Notes: generated from the sequence alone by a model not told the origin. A DNA stretch of 18,917 nucleotides from SIG673 sp964520875 (GCA_964520875.1 CAZFQJ010000020.1:1-18917); one strand, 5' to 3'. Numbered from the stretch's first letter, positions 1-7,615 are shown. A program made the numbers and translations.

Positions 1-11
1 ACTCTCCGCCA
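1..11 (+). tRNA. 3' end of a tRNA, probably tRNA-Ser (partial)
   Basis: The window opens with ACTCTCCGCCA, which fits the 3' acceptor strand of a tRNA: seven stem bases, discriminator G and an encoded CCA tail. Firmicutes serine tRNAs usually begin GGAGAG and end CTCTCCGCCA, so serine is the best guess. A rho-independent terminator begins within a few bases, as expected after a tRNA. Only 11 bases are visible, so the anticodon is unknown. Confidence 0.55.
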
Positions 12-14
12 TCA

Positions 15-43
15 AAAAAGCGCCTGCAAAGCAGGTGCTTTTT
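15..43 (+). terminator. Rho-independent terminator after the tRNA
   Basis: A 13-bp stem (15-27 with 31-43, one G-U pair at 22/36) closes on an AAA loop. The stem has a GC-rich core, an A run on the 5' side and a T run on the 3' side. It should end the upstream tRNA transcript. Confidence 0.85.
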
Positions 44-86
44 CTTATATTTTTAATTTTTTCTTGAAAGGAGAGCCAAATAACTT

Positions 87-956
87 ATGGAATACAGGAT
101 ACTTGAATGGGTACAAAGCTCCCCGAAGTTTCTGAGAGCAAATCAATTTATTACCGTTCCCGAGATCACCCCCGCGATAAAGCAAGCCATAGTAAACGAT
201 ATACGCGAGAACGGATATATACTTTCAAACGAATATTATTTATCTCCTTTACTTAACACAGGCGAGATAGTTAATGTCGACGAGGAGCTCGCCGCCGAGC
301 TTGTATGCAGAGCCTACGGATTCGACCGGGACCGTTATAACGAATATCTGACCTACGCACGTAAAGAACCGCTCCCGAACTTCAGCGGGCGTTTAGAATT
401 CGATTATCCGATAAAACAAGTCTTATGGGTCAAAAGCTCCGGCTTTGACGAGCTGAAAAGAGACCTTTTGAGCGGTAAGAGCAATGTGGAGATCATACCG
501 TCGTGTGAGATAGCCATGAAAAAAGGCGACGTTATGAGGATCACAAACGAGGACGGAACGGATTTCTTTGAAATAGGAATAAAGGAACACGTGTGCGGCA
601 TACTTTCGGAGATTTCCGACTTTACAAGAATGGAGAATACAGACACCGAGAGCCTTCTCAATTTGATACTGCCGTTCAAAAAATACGTTCCTTCTGAGCC
701 TGTAAAATACAGATTCGAATGTCTCCCCGGCGAAGAGATAGGGGTACTGTTTGAAAAATTCTACGGACTCTGGGAACTGCACATGATCGCAAAATACGAT
801 TTCGACTGCGCCGTCGACGCCGTCGTATTCGATACGGAACCGAAATTTGAGCGCACCGTTCTCGATTCTCCTAAGGATATTCCCCTCGAAAGCTCCGTCG
901 CCGCCGAGATCGAAGCAAGGTACCTAAAAGGAAAAAAAGCTGAGAAAAAGCGATAA
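87..956 (+). CDS. Unrecognised 289-residue soluble protein
   Basis: I do not recognise this family. The protein has no signal peptide or membrane segment, is acidic through most of its length, and ends in a lysine/arginine-rich tail (KGKKAEKKR). A good ribosome binding site, AAAGGAGAG, lies about 11 bases before the ATG. Residues 108-165 weakly recall the ASCH/PUA-like pattern: a short strand LWVKSSGFDELK, then LSGKSNVEI, then KKGDVMRI about 20 residues later. A later stretch near 240-265 (FYGLWELHMIAKYDF) could complete such a barrel. That resemblance is my own pattern reading and is weak. The gene lies between a tRNA terminator and an independently promoted gene, so it appears monocistronic. 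I saw no clear promoter in the short gap before it. Confidence 0.8.
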   Translation: MEYRILEWVQSSPKFLRANQFITVPEITPAIKQAIVNDIRENGYILSNEYYLSPLLNTGEIVNVDEELAAELVCRAYGFDRDRYNEYLTYARKEPLPNFSGRLEFDYPIKQVLWVKSSGFDELKRDLLSGKSNVEIIPSCEIAMKKGDVMRITNEDGTDFFEIGIKEHVCGILSEISDFTRMENTDTESLLNLILPFKKYVPSEPVKYRFECLPGEEIGVLFEKFYGLWELHMIAKYDFDCAVDAVVFDTEPKFERTVLDSPKDIPLESSVAAEIEARYLKGKKAEKKR

Positions 957-1011
957 CTTACGCTACTTAAAATTATCGGATTTGTTGTTTATAAAATACA
1001 TTTGTTTTATA

Positions 1012-1040
1012 TTGACATTTTTCGGTATCGGTGATATATT
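1012..1040 (+). promoter_or_regulatory. Promoter for the small membrane Sm-like gene
   Basis: A perfect -35 box TTGACA (1012-1017) is followed after exactly 17 bases by TATATT (1035-1040). This is a strong vegetative-type promoter. Transcription should start near 1047, leaving a leader of about 130 nt before the coding sequence at 1176. Confidence 0.75.
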
Positions 1041-1053
1041 TAAATTACCGATA
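1026..1053. promoter_or_regulatory. Inverted repeat flanking the -10 box (candidate operator)
   Basis: TATCGGT (1026-1032) and its exact reverse complement ACCGATA (1047-1053) sit symmetrically around the -10 box at 1035-1040. A dimeric repressor bound here would block polymerase. The regulator is not identifiable from this window. Confidence 0.45.
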
Positions 1054-1092
1054 TTACTTAAAAGAATACCTTTTACGAACGAACAGGGTTTA

Positions 1093-1148
1093 CCGTTATG
1101 AAAAACGGCGAGCCTCGGTTTCGCACTGCAAAGCAAATGAGGTTTTCG
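1093..1148 (+). promoter_or_regulatory. Structured 5' leader with two hairpins
   Basis: The leader can fold into hairpin 1093-1108 (CCGTT/AACGG around a six-base loop). A second, longer element spans 1109-1148. In it CGA pairs with TCG (1109-1111/1146-1148) and CCTC with GAGG (1113-1116/1139-1142). An inner arm, TTTcGC with GCAAA, closes on ACT. It does not match a riboswitch class I can name. It could be a cis-regulatory RNA or incidental pairing. Confidence 0.35.
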
Positions 1149-1175
1149 GACAAACAATCGGAAGCGGGAGACAAA

Positions 1176-1523
1176 ATGAACTACTATTTATTAATATTAG
1201 TAGCGCTCCTTTTGATCGCATTATCGCTTAGGCAAGCGAAGAAACGAAGGATCGCTACGATCATCAATCACCGAAGAAATCATAAAAACAGGGAGAATAC
1301 GAAAATGAAAGAATTAGCGCAAAATTTCGTCGGCAAGGAATGTTTGGTCTACACCATTACAAGCGATAACAGTATCGTAAAAGGTGTAATAAAAGAAGTT
1401 ACCGATTGCGGACTTTTGATAGATGACAATGGAAATATGCAAGCGGTCAACCTTGAATATGTCACGCGTATCAGAGAATATCCGAGAAAGAAAAACGGTA
1501 AGAAAAAGGTTGTATTTGATTGA
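1176..1523 (+). CDS. Membrane-anchored small protein with Sm/SH3-like barrel domain
   Basis: The predicted product has 115 residues. Residues 2-17 (NYYLLILVALLLIALS) form one N-terminal membrane helix followed by a basic stop-transfer run (RQAKKRR), so the rest should be cytoplasmic. Residues about 43-105 read as a small beta-barrel: FVGKECLVYTI, then IVKGVIKEVTDCGLLIDD, then NLEYVTRIREYP. This is the pattern of Sm-like or DUF6897-type domains that can bind RNA or form rings. The tail is lysine-rich. I chose the ATG at 1176 because GGGAG sits just upstream and the hydrophobic helix follows at once. An in-frame ATG at 1098 would add 26 polar residues in front of the helix and falls inside the leader hairpin. 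The gene has its own promoter and ends at a strong shared terminator. Confidence 0.75.
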   Translation: MNYYLLILVALLLIALSLRQAKKRRIATIINHRRNHKNRENTKMKELAQNFVGKECLVYTITSDNSIVKGVIKEVTDCGLLIDDNGNMQAVNLEYVTRIREYPRKKNGKKKVVFD

Positions 1524-1549
1524 ATGTCAGACAAAGCTCCCCAAAAGAT

Positions 1550-1588
1550 AACAACCGTGTAAAGCGTTTGCTTTACACGGTTGTTTTT
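1550..1588. terminator. Bidirectional terminator between convergent genes
   Basis: A perfect 16-bp stem (1550-1565 with 1570-1585) with a GTTT loop is followed by T residues on the plus strand. It serves the Sm-like gene at 1176-1523 and, read from the other side, copA ending at 1592. Confidence 0.9.
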
Positions 1589-1591
1589 ATC

Positions 1592-4090
1592 TCAGACCAC
1601 CTTATATCCGGCGTCCTCAATCGCTTTGGTTATCGTTATGTCACTTACTTCTTTTGAAAGCGTTATGACCGCGTTACCTTTTTCGTGGCTGACATCGGCG
1701 TTTACCACTCCGTCGATAGCCTCAAGCGCCTTTTTTACATGTCCGGAGCAATGTGTGCACATCATTCCTTCGATATTTACGATCTTTTCCATATCCTTCG
1801 TATCTCCTTTCTCTGTATTCGTTTTTTCTGTATCTGCGTTTACGCTTCGTCCCATTTTTCTTCCGAACAGATTCAATCTGAGAGCGTTCGTAACTACACA
1901 AAAGCTTGAAAGACTCATTGCCGCGGCGGCGAACATCGGATCAAGCTTAAGCCCGAAAACTCCCGCCGCGAGCGGTATACCTATGGCGTTATACAAAAAC
2001 GCCCAAAACAGATTTTGGTGTATATTCCGAAGCGTTGCACGGCTCAGCGCTATGGCGTCCGCGGCGTCGCTCAAGCGGCTCCTTACGAGTACCGCGTCTG
2101 CGGAATCTATCGCTATATCGGCGCCGGCGCCTATCGCTATTCCTACGTCTGCGGATATTAACGCCGGAGCGTCGTTTATACCGTCGCCCACCATTGCGGT
2201 CTTACCTCTCTGCTTAATATCTCTTACGACCTTTTCTTTGCCGTCCGGAAGCACGGACGCTATCACATCGTCTATTCCGGCTTTTTTCGCTATCGCCAAA
2301 GCGGTCTTTTCATTATCGCCCGTAAGCATGGTCACCGATATTCCCATTTTTTTGAACCTGCGGACGGCTTCAGCGCTATCCTCTTTTATAACGTCGGAGA
2401 CCGCTATTATTCCGTACACTCTTTCCGTCTCCGCAAAAAACAAGGGCGTTTTTCCTTCTTCAGCGAAACGATTGGCTTCATCTGTCATATCGCTCGGAAT
2501 ATCGGCTATCTTGCTGACAAAAGAAGCGTTTCCGCCGTATACGTTCTTCCCTTCGTATATCGCCTTGACGCCGCTTCCCGGGACCGCGTTAAATCCGCTT
2601 ATCTCAAGACATTCGGTATTTCTTTCCTCCGACATGAGCTTTACGGCGTTTGAAAGAGGGTGCTCGCTATTCTTCTCCAAAGAATACGCAAGTCTTACAA
2701 GCTCATCTTCAGCAACTCCTTTTGCCGTAACGATATCCGTTACCACAGGTCTTCCTTCGGTTACCGTACCGGTCTTATCAAGCACTATATGTTTTATCCT
2801 TCCGGCTTCCTCAAGAGCCGCCGATGTCTTAAAAAGTATACCGTGTCTTGCTCCGACGCCGTTACCGACCATTACGGCAACGGGTGTAGCAAGTCCGAGC
2901 GCGCACGGACAACTTATAACAAGAACGGATATTCCCCTCGCAAGGGCATTTCCGATATCGCCGTCGACTATCAACCACACAAGAACCGTCACGAGCGCTA
3001 TCGCCATGACCGCGGGCACGAATACAGCGGAAACCTTATCCGCAGCTTTTGCGATAGGAGCTTTTTCGGAGGAAGCGGAGTCCACCATTTTCACTATCTG
3101 AGAAAACGCCGTATCCTCTCCGACCTTTGTCGCTCTGCACTTTATAAACCCGTTCACGTTCACGGTAGCCGCCATTACCCTGTCGCCTACGTTCTTATCC
3201 GCCGGAACGCTCTCTCCCGTAAGTGCCGCCTCGTTTACAGAGCTTGCGCCTTCTATCACCTCGCCGTCGACGGGGATATTCTCTCCCGGTCTGACGACAA
3301 ATATATCTCCGACCTTTACTTCTTTCACAGAGACCGTGATCTCTTTTCCGTCTCTTAAAACATTTGCGGTAGCGGGCGCGAGCTTCATAAGATCTCTTAT
3401 AGCGCTCGTGGTCTTTCCCTTTGAATACGCTTCAAGCATCTTTCCCACGGTTATAAGCGCAAGTATCATAGCGGCGGATTCAAAATAGAGTCCGTGCAGG
3501 CAATGATACGCGGCGGCCGCGTCTCCCGAGGCTTGAAGCGAAGTCATTTTAAAAAGCATTACCGTACTGTAAATAAACGCCGCCCCCGAGCCTATCGAAA
3601 CAAGACTGTCCATATTCGGAGACAGGCGGATAAGTCCCTTGGCTCCGTTTATAAAGAAGCGCTGGTTTATGACCATTACCGCTACCGTAAGCAGGAGCTG
3701 AACCATGCCGACCGCCGTCGGATTTCCTTCGAAGAACTGCGGAAGCTTCCAGCCCCACATCGTATACCCCATGGAAAAATACATAAGGGCTAACAAAAAA
3801 ACTATCGATGAAATAAACCTCGTGCGAAGTTTTTTTACATCATCGGAAAACGGAACGGCTTCACTTGATCCTTCCGATCTTTCGGACTTTCCGTAAACGC
3901 TCGCGCCGTATCCTGCGTTCATCACCGCGGAAATAACGGTCTCTTCCGAAACATCGCCTTCGACCGTCATCTTTCCGCTTAGCAGGTTAACACTGCATTT
4001 TTCAGTTCCGGCAAGCTTCGATACAGTCTTTTCGACCTTTGCGGAGCATGCCGCGCAGCTCATACCGCTGACCTTATATTCTCGTTTCAT
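1592..4090 (-). CDS. copA: Copper-exporting P1B-type ATPase with N- and C-terminal metal-binding domains
   Basis: This 832-residue protein exports Cu(I) across the inner membrane using ATP. An N-terminal heavy-metal-associated domain carries GMSCAAC (Cys12, Cys15). Membrane helices begin near residue 90. The actuator motif TGES is at 291-294 and the transport motif CPC at 394-396. The phosphorylation loop DKTGT is at 438-442, SEHP near 475-478 and GDGIND at 635-640. Tyr700-Asn701 and the MSLSS motif at 725-729 in the last helices are typical of Cu(I) pumps. Unusually, after the last helix a short polar linker leads to a second metal-binding domain with GMMCTHC (Cys778, Cys781), the size of a free CopZ chaperone. 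An internal Shine-Dalgarno and ATG precede this domain. The start codon overlaps the csoR stop codon by one base, so the two genes are translationally coupled. Confidence 0.96.
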   Translation of the reverse strand: MKREYKVSGMSCAACSAKVEKTVSKLAGTEKCSVNLLSGKMTVEGDVSEETVISAVMNAGYGASVYGKSERSEGSSEAVPFSDDVKKLRTRFISSIVFLLALMYFSMGYTMWGWKLPQFFEGNPTAVGMVQLLLTVAVMVINQRFFINGAKGLIRLSPNMDSLVSIGSGAAFIYSTVMLFKMTSLQASGDAAAAYHCLHGLYFESAAMILALITVGKMLEAYSKGKTTSAIRDLMKLAPATANVLRDGKEITVSVKEVKVGDIFVVRPGENIPVDGEVIEGASSVNEAALTGESVPADKNVGDRVMAATVNVNGFIKCRATKVGEDTAFSQIVKMVDSASSEKAPIAKAADKVSAVFVPAVMAIALVTVLVWLIVDGDIGNALARGISVLVISCPCALGLATPVAVMVGNGVGARHGILFKTSAALEEAGRIKHIVLDKTGTVTEGRPVVTDIVTAKGVAEDELVRLAYSLEKNSEHPLSNAVKLMSEERNTECLEISGFNAVPGSGVKAIYEGKNVYGGNASFVSKIADIPSDMTDEANRFAEEGKTPLFFAETERVYGIIAVSDVIKEDSAEAVRRFKKMGISVTMLTGDNEKTALAIAKKAGIDDVIASVLPDGKEKVVRDIKQRGKTAMVGDGINDAPALISADVGIAIGAGADIAIDSADAVLVRSRLSDAADAIALSRATLRNIHQNLFWAFLYNAIGIPLAAGVFGLKLDPMFAAAAMSLSSFCVVTNALRLNLFGRKMGRSVNADTEKTNTEKGDTKDMEKIVNIEGMMCTHCSGHVKKALEAIDGVVNADVSHEKGNAVITLSKEVSDITITKAIEDAGYKVV
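1790..1810 (-). promoter_or_regulatory. Internal ribosome binding site and ATG before the CopZ-like domain of copA
   Basis: On the minus strand AAAGGAG (1810-1804) precedes an in-frame ATG (1792-1790) by 11 bases, with a second AAGGA-like run closer in. This ATG is Met767 of CopA. Starting there would give a 66-residue protein that is exactly one HMA domain with GMMCTHC, the length of stand-alone CopZ. Separate translation from here is inferred, not shown. Confidence 0.45.
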
Positions 4091-4368
4091 TACTTTATTA
4101 TCCTTTTCATTACCTCGGGAAGCTCTTTAAGCTTTTCATCGTTTCCCGCCAATATATCTTCCTTTACGCAAGTATTCAGATGATCTATGAGAAGCTCGCG
4201 GTTGAATGCGGCGAGCGCCGCTTCGACCGCCGCGCCCTGTACGAGTATATCCATGCAATATTCTCCTCTTTCAAGCATTCTCTTTATTCCTCTTACCTGC
4301 CCCTCCACACGGCTCAGGCGGTTTATGAGCTTTTTGCGTTCAGACGCTTTTTTTTCGTCGTTTTCCAT
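4090..4368 (-). CDS. csoR: Copper-sensing repressor CsoR
   Basis: This 92-residue all-helical regulator belongs to the CsoR/RcnR (DUF156) family. The DNA-binding N-terminal helix carries RLSRVEGQVRGIKRML. The Cu(I) ligands known from CsoR are present as Cys38 (EYCMDIL), His63 (LIDHL) and Cys67 (NTCV). This C-H-C set separates copper sensors from nickel (RcnR) and formaldehyde (FrmR) members. Apo-CsoR tetramers repress and copper releases them. AGGGGAG stands eight bases before the ATG. It is the first gene of the csoR-copA operon, with a matching operator just upstream, so autoregulation is expected. Confidence 0.95.
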   Translation of the reverse strand: MENDEKKASERKKLINRLSRVEGQVRGIKRMLERGEYCMDILVQGAAVEAALAAFNRELLIDHLNTCVKEDILAGNDEKLKELPEVMKRIIK

Positions 4369-4398
4369 TAGTTATTCTCCCCTTTTTACGCGATTATA

Positions 4399-4414
4399 AT
4401 ACCCCTGTGGGTAT
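4399..4414. promoter_or_regulatory. CsoR operator
   Basis: ATACCCCTGTGGGTAT is a near-perfect palindrome (ATACCC, four-base spacer, GGGTAT) of the type bound by CsoR. It lies immediately downstream of the -10 box of the csoR-copA promoter, over the expected transcription start, where binding would block initiation. Confidence 0.8.
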
Positions 4415-4443
4415 ATTATATCACTACTGTGCCAAAATGTCAA
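4415..4443 (-). promoter_or_regulatory. csoR-copA promoter
   Basis: Reading the minus strand, TTGACA (4443-4438) and TATAAT (4420-4415) are both perfect and separated by exactly 17 bases. The CsoR operator directly abuts the -10 box. Confidence 0.85.
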
Positions 4444-4503
4444 GCAAAATCTCACCGATAGCAAAAAAAGGTCGAAATTTATCGCCTACCGCAAAAATCA
4501 CGC

Positions 4504-4532
4504 TTGACAAACTCGATCTTATCTGATACTAT
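4504..4532 (+). promoter_or_regulatory. Promoter for the secreted beta-propeller gene
   Basis: TTGACA (4504-4509) and TACTAT (4527-4532) are spaced by 17 bases. A TG at 4524-4525 one base before the hexamer makes an extended -10. It points away from the csoR promoter, with about 60 bases between the two -35 boxes. Confidence 0.7.
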
Positions 4533-4563
4533 AAATATGATATTAAACAAATGAGGGAAAACA

Positions 4564-5676
4564 TTGAAAAAGATCAAAACCTTAGTCATAGCTATAATCT
4601 TGATCCTATCGGTATTTCCGTGCTCTTGTCAAAGAACGACGCTTACAGAGCTCGGCATACCTTCAAAAGATCAATATTCTCCGGAAAGCCACGGTCTCTA
4701 CGCGTTTGATCTCATCATATACGATGACAAGCTCTACATAGGAGACGGAGATTACGGAGCGAACACTGGACCTGTGAACGTTATGGCTTACAATCTGAAA
4801 ACGGAGCAATGGGAGAACACCGGAACTCTTCCCGACGAAGCGGTAAGAAGATTTACCGTTATAGACGGAACCCTGATCATACCGGGCACGGACCCGAAAG
4901 AAGATTGGAACTACGGAAATTATTATGTTTTAGAAAACGGTAATTGGAAGATCGAACGCACGATTCCCGAGGGAATACACAATTTCGACATGGTCTTGTA
5001 CGACGGAAAGCTATTCGCCGCGCTTGACAGAGAACCCGGAAAGATACCTCTCGTCTGCTCAAATGACGGCGGCAAGACGTTCCAAACGGTAGAAATGCTG
5101 AAAGACGGAGAGCTTATAAACACGGACGGCGGAGTATGGAACAGATGCCTCGATTTTATCGTACTTAACGGAGAGCTTTACACGACGTATTTTTATGCCG
5201 ATAAGAATGTTGAAACTGTACGGTTCGAATTTTATCGTTACGATACGTCTATCGGTAAATTCGTGTACACCAAAAACATATTGGGCACGGTAGGTATAAG
5301 AAACTGCGGAAAGGAATACTTTAAATCCTCGGTTACCTTTAAAGACAAGGTATTCATAGCCTCGGGGTATCTTACCGAGACCTCCGATATGAACACATTT
5401 AAGAACGTAAAATTCGAAAGAGACGAGACGGTCTGGGACCTTTACGTTTCCGACGGTACGCTCTATATCCTTACATCATTTAAAAACGATGACGAAACCT
5501 ACGATATCTCCGTATGGAAGAGCGACGACGGCGAAAATATCGTGCGGGATATTAAGTTCACATACGACATTCCCGCCGTAAGCTTTGCCGTATCTTCACA
5601 CGAATATTTTTTCTCCATGTACAACAACAAGGATATACACGAGAAAAACGGAATGGTGTTACGCCTGCAAAAGTAA
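4564..5676 (+). CDS. Putative exported lipoprotein with beta-propeller repeats
   Basis: The predicted protein has 370 residues and starts at TTG, with GAGGG six bases upstream. The N-terminus is a signal peptide: KK-K, a hydrophobic core LVIAIILILSVF, then Cys20 and Cys22. The cysteines suggest lipid attachment, but neither gives a canonical lipobox. The remainder consists of recurring strands of the form YDDKLYIGDG, DGTLIIPG, YDGKLFAAL and NGELYTTYF, spaced like the blades of a propeller. One Asp-box, SNDGGKTF, is visible at 166-173, with a degenerate copy, KSDDGENI, near the C-terminus. No catalytic residues are evident, so a binding or sensing role outside the cell is as likely as an enzyme. 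Its divergent position next to the copper operon may be coincidence, since it has its own promoter. Confidence 0.8.
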   Translation: MKKIKTLVIAIILILSVFPCSCQRTTLTELGIPSKDQYSPESHGLYAFDLIIYDDKLYIGDGDYGANTGPVNVMAYNLKTEQWENTGTLPDEAVRRFTVIDGTLIIPGTDPKEDWNYGNYYVLENGNWKIERTIPEGIHNFDMVLYDGKLFAALDREPGKIPLVCSNDGGKTFQTVEMLKDGELINTDGGVWNRCLDFIVLNGELYTTYFYADKNVETVRFEFYRYDTSIGKFVYTKNILGTVGIRNCGKEYFKSSVTFKDKVFIASGYLTETSDMNTFKNVKFERDETVWDLYVSDGTLYILTSFKNDDETYDISVWKSDDGENIVRDIKFTYDIPAVSFAVSSHEYFFSMYNNKDIHEKNGMVLRLQK

Positions 5677-5679
5677 CAA

Positions 5680-5735
5680 AAATAGTCTATAGCGAGAACA
5701 TATCGGTCATTTATTGTTTTCGTTATAGACTATTT
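5680..5735. terminator. Long bidirectional terminator
   Basis: A 21-bp stem (5680-5700 with 5715-5735, two G-U pairs) with a 14-base loop separates two convergent genes, the propeller gene and dxs. T-rich and A-rich flanks let it work in both directions. Confidence 0.8.
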
Positions 5736-5740
5736 ATTTA

Positions 5741-7615
5741 TCAAACAAGTTCTTCTATTCTTTTCGCTATCTTTTCTTTGCTGAGTCCGAAGATATCGTA
5801 AAGCTCTTCAAGAGACGCATGAGGCGGAAAAGCACCGTCTATTGCCGCTATCTCCATTTTCGGAAGCGCTCCGCCTTTGAGCGCAAGCTCCGCGGCTATC
5901 ATCTCCGAAACTCCGCCCGTCTTTATCTGCTCCTCGGCAAAAAATATAAGATCGCTATCTTTACAATATTCCCACAGTCCGTCTAAGTCTATCGGCTTTA
6001 CCTTTTTCAGCGACACGACCGTTACCTTATATTTTTCTGAAAGAAGCTCCGCCGCTCCGTAAGCGTTTGCGGTGGTTCTGCCGTAAGTTACGATCGTTAC
6101 CCTCTTCTCGCCCTTGCCTATCTCCGCGTATCTTATATCTTCTCTCTCGTTAAACGTCTCTCGCGGATAATCACATTCCCCGCCTTTAGGATAACGCACC
6201 GCCGCCGGGGCGCCCGATTCAACGGCTATTGCGAGCGCCGTGCTCAGATCCGAATAATTTTCCGGAGTATATACAGTCATTCCCGGTATCTGAAGAAGAA
6301 ACGCGCAATCGAATATTCCCTGATGAGTAGCGCCGTCGCCGGAAACAAAACCGCATCTGTCAACGGCAAACACCACAGGAAGCTTTTGAACGGACACATC
6401 GTGTATTATCTGATCGTATGCCCTCTGCAAAAAGCTGGAATATATCGCCACAACGGGCTTTTTGCCCGCAGCCGCAAGACCTGCCGCAAATGTCACCGCA
6501 TGCTCCTCCGCTATTCCGACGTCAAAGAATCTGTCGGAATGCTCGCGTCTGAACCCTTCAAGTCCGGTACCTTCGCACATCGCCGCCGTTATCGCAACTA
6601 TACCCGCATCTTTATCGGCAAGCCGAACGAGATCGTTTCCGAAGCATTTCGAAAAACTGTCCGCGCTTTTGCGTTCCTTTTCGCCGTCGCCGACGATGAT
6701 TCCCTTATCTTTATCAAAAGACGAAACGGAATGATAGAGCGACGGATCATCTTCCGCCGGCTTATATCCCCTTCCCTTTTGGGTACATACATGGACGACC
6801 ACCGGTCTGCCGAGAAGCTTTGCTTCGGTAAGGACCGCTTCAAGCTTACGGACGTTATGACCGTCAACCGGACCTATATAATCTATTCCTAAATTTTCAA
6901 AAAGGTTCTTTTGAACAAGGAGACGCTTTACAGCGTTTTTGATCTTACGAGACAAAAAAGTGAGCGGTCTGCCGAGCAATCTCAGCGCCGTGAGTCTTTT
7001 TTTGACCTTTCGCTTCAAGCGATAGTATTTGACGCTCGAACGAAGTCTTTCGAAATATCCGGATATCCCTCCGACGTTTTTGGATATAGACATCTCATTA
7101 TCGTTTATAACTATAATCAGTCTGAGCCCTTCCTTTGAAGCGTTATTGAGAGCTTCGTATATCATTCCGTTCGTAAACGATCCGTCTCCGACGACGGCGA
7201 CGGCATAATTCTTTCCTCCGCCGAGCCTGTCCGCTTCCGCAAATCCGAGAGCCGCAGCGATAGACGTTCCGCTGTGACCGCCTCCGAAGAAATCGTATTC
7301 GCTCTCGCTCTTCAGCTGAAATCCCGATACTCCGCCTATATTTCTGAGCGCGGCAAAGCCTTCCGAACGACCCGAGAGCATTTTGTGTACGTAGCTTTGG
7401 TGACCTACGTCAAAAATAAGCTTGTCGTGCGGAAGATCGAATACCTTATGCAATGCGACGGTGAGCTCTACCACTCCGAGGTTGGAAGCAAGATGTCCGC
7501 CGTTTGCGCTTACGGCGTCAAGTATGCGGCCTCTGAGCAAAGCGCAAAGCTCTTCTATCTGCTTTACGTCCATAGACTTAACATCACCGTATGATGAAAG
7601 TTCCGTGTTTTCCAT
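5741..7615 (-). CDS. dxs: 1-deoxy-D-xylulose-5-phosphate synthase
   Basis: Dxs condenses pyruvate and glyceraldehyde 3-phosphate using thiamine diphosphate, the first step of the MEP route to isoprenoids. The predicted 624 residues match the family length. Visible motifs include GGH at 39-41, DVGHQ near 69-73, GGGHSGTS at 111-118 and the ThDP-binding GDGSFTNG at 143-150, with NDNEMSISKNVGG following. The pyrimidine domain has DVGIAEEHAVTFAAGLA, and further on come DRCGFVSGDGATHQG and the C-terminal transketolase domain. The open frame continues 104 codons upstream, but that part is unlike any Dxs and reaches past the promoter, so I use the ATG at 7615. No Shine-Dalgarno is evident before it. 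The gene stands alone rather than with xseB/ispA, as it does in many Clostridia. Confidence 0.95.
   Translation of the reverse strand: MENTELSSYGDVKSMDVKQIEELCALLRGRILDAVSANGGHLASNLGVVELTVALHKVFDLPHDKLIFDVGHQSYVHKMLSGRSEGFAALRNIGGVSGFQLKSESEYDFFGGGHSGTSIAAALGFAEADRLGGGKNYAVAVVGDGSFTNGMIYEALNNASKEGLRLIIVINDNEMSISKNVGGISGYFERLRSSVKYYRLKRKVKKRLTALRLLGRPLTFLSRKIKNAVKRLLVQKNLFENLGIDYIGPVDGHNVRKLEAVLTEAKLLGRPVVVHVCTQKGRGYKPAEDDPSLYHSVSSFDKDKGIIVGDGEKERKSADSFSKCFGNDLVRLADKDAGIVAITAAMCEGTGLEGFRREHSDRFFDVGIAEEHAVTFAAGLAAAGKKPVVAIYSSFLQRAYDQIIHDVSVQKLPVVFAVDRCGFVSGDGATHQGIFDCAFLLQIPGMTVYTPENYSDLSTALAIAVESGAPAAVRYPKGGECDYPRETFNEREDIRYAEIGKGEKRVTIVTYGRTTANAYGAAELLSEKYKVTVVSLKKVKPIDLDGLWEYCKDSDLIFFAEEQIKTGGVSEMIAAELALKGGALPKMEIAAIDGAFPPHASLEELYDIFGLSKEKIAKRIEELV

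Noticed and set aside
1031..1231. Plus-strand open frame of 66 codons overlapping the Sm-like gene
   Set aside because: It starts within the promoter -10 region, has no ribosome binding site and no recognisable domain; the overlapping frame with helix and barrel is the real gene.
1581..3101. Long plus-strand open frame (506 codons) antisense to copA
   Set aside because: It mirrors the copA coding frame, has Ser/Thr/Ala-rich shadow composition, lacks a ribosome binding site, and begins inside a terminator hairpin.
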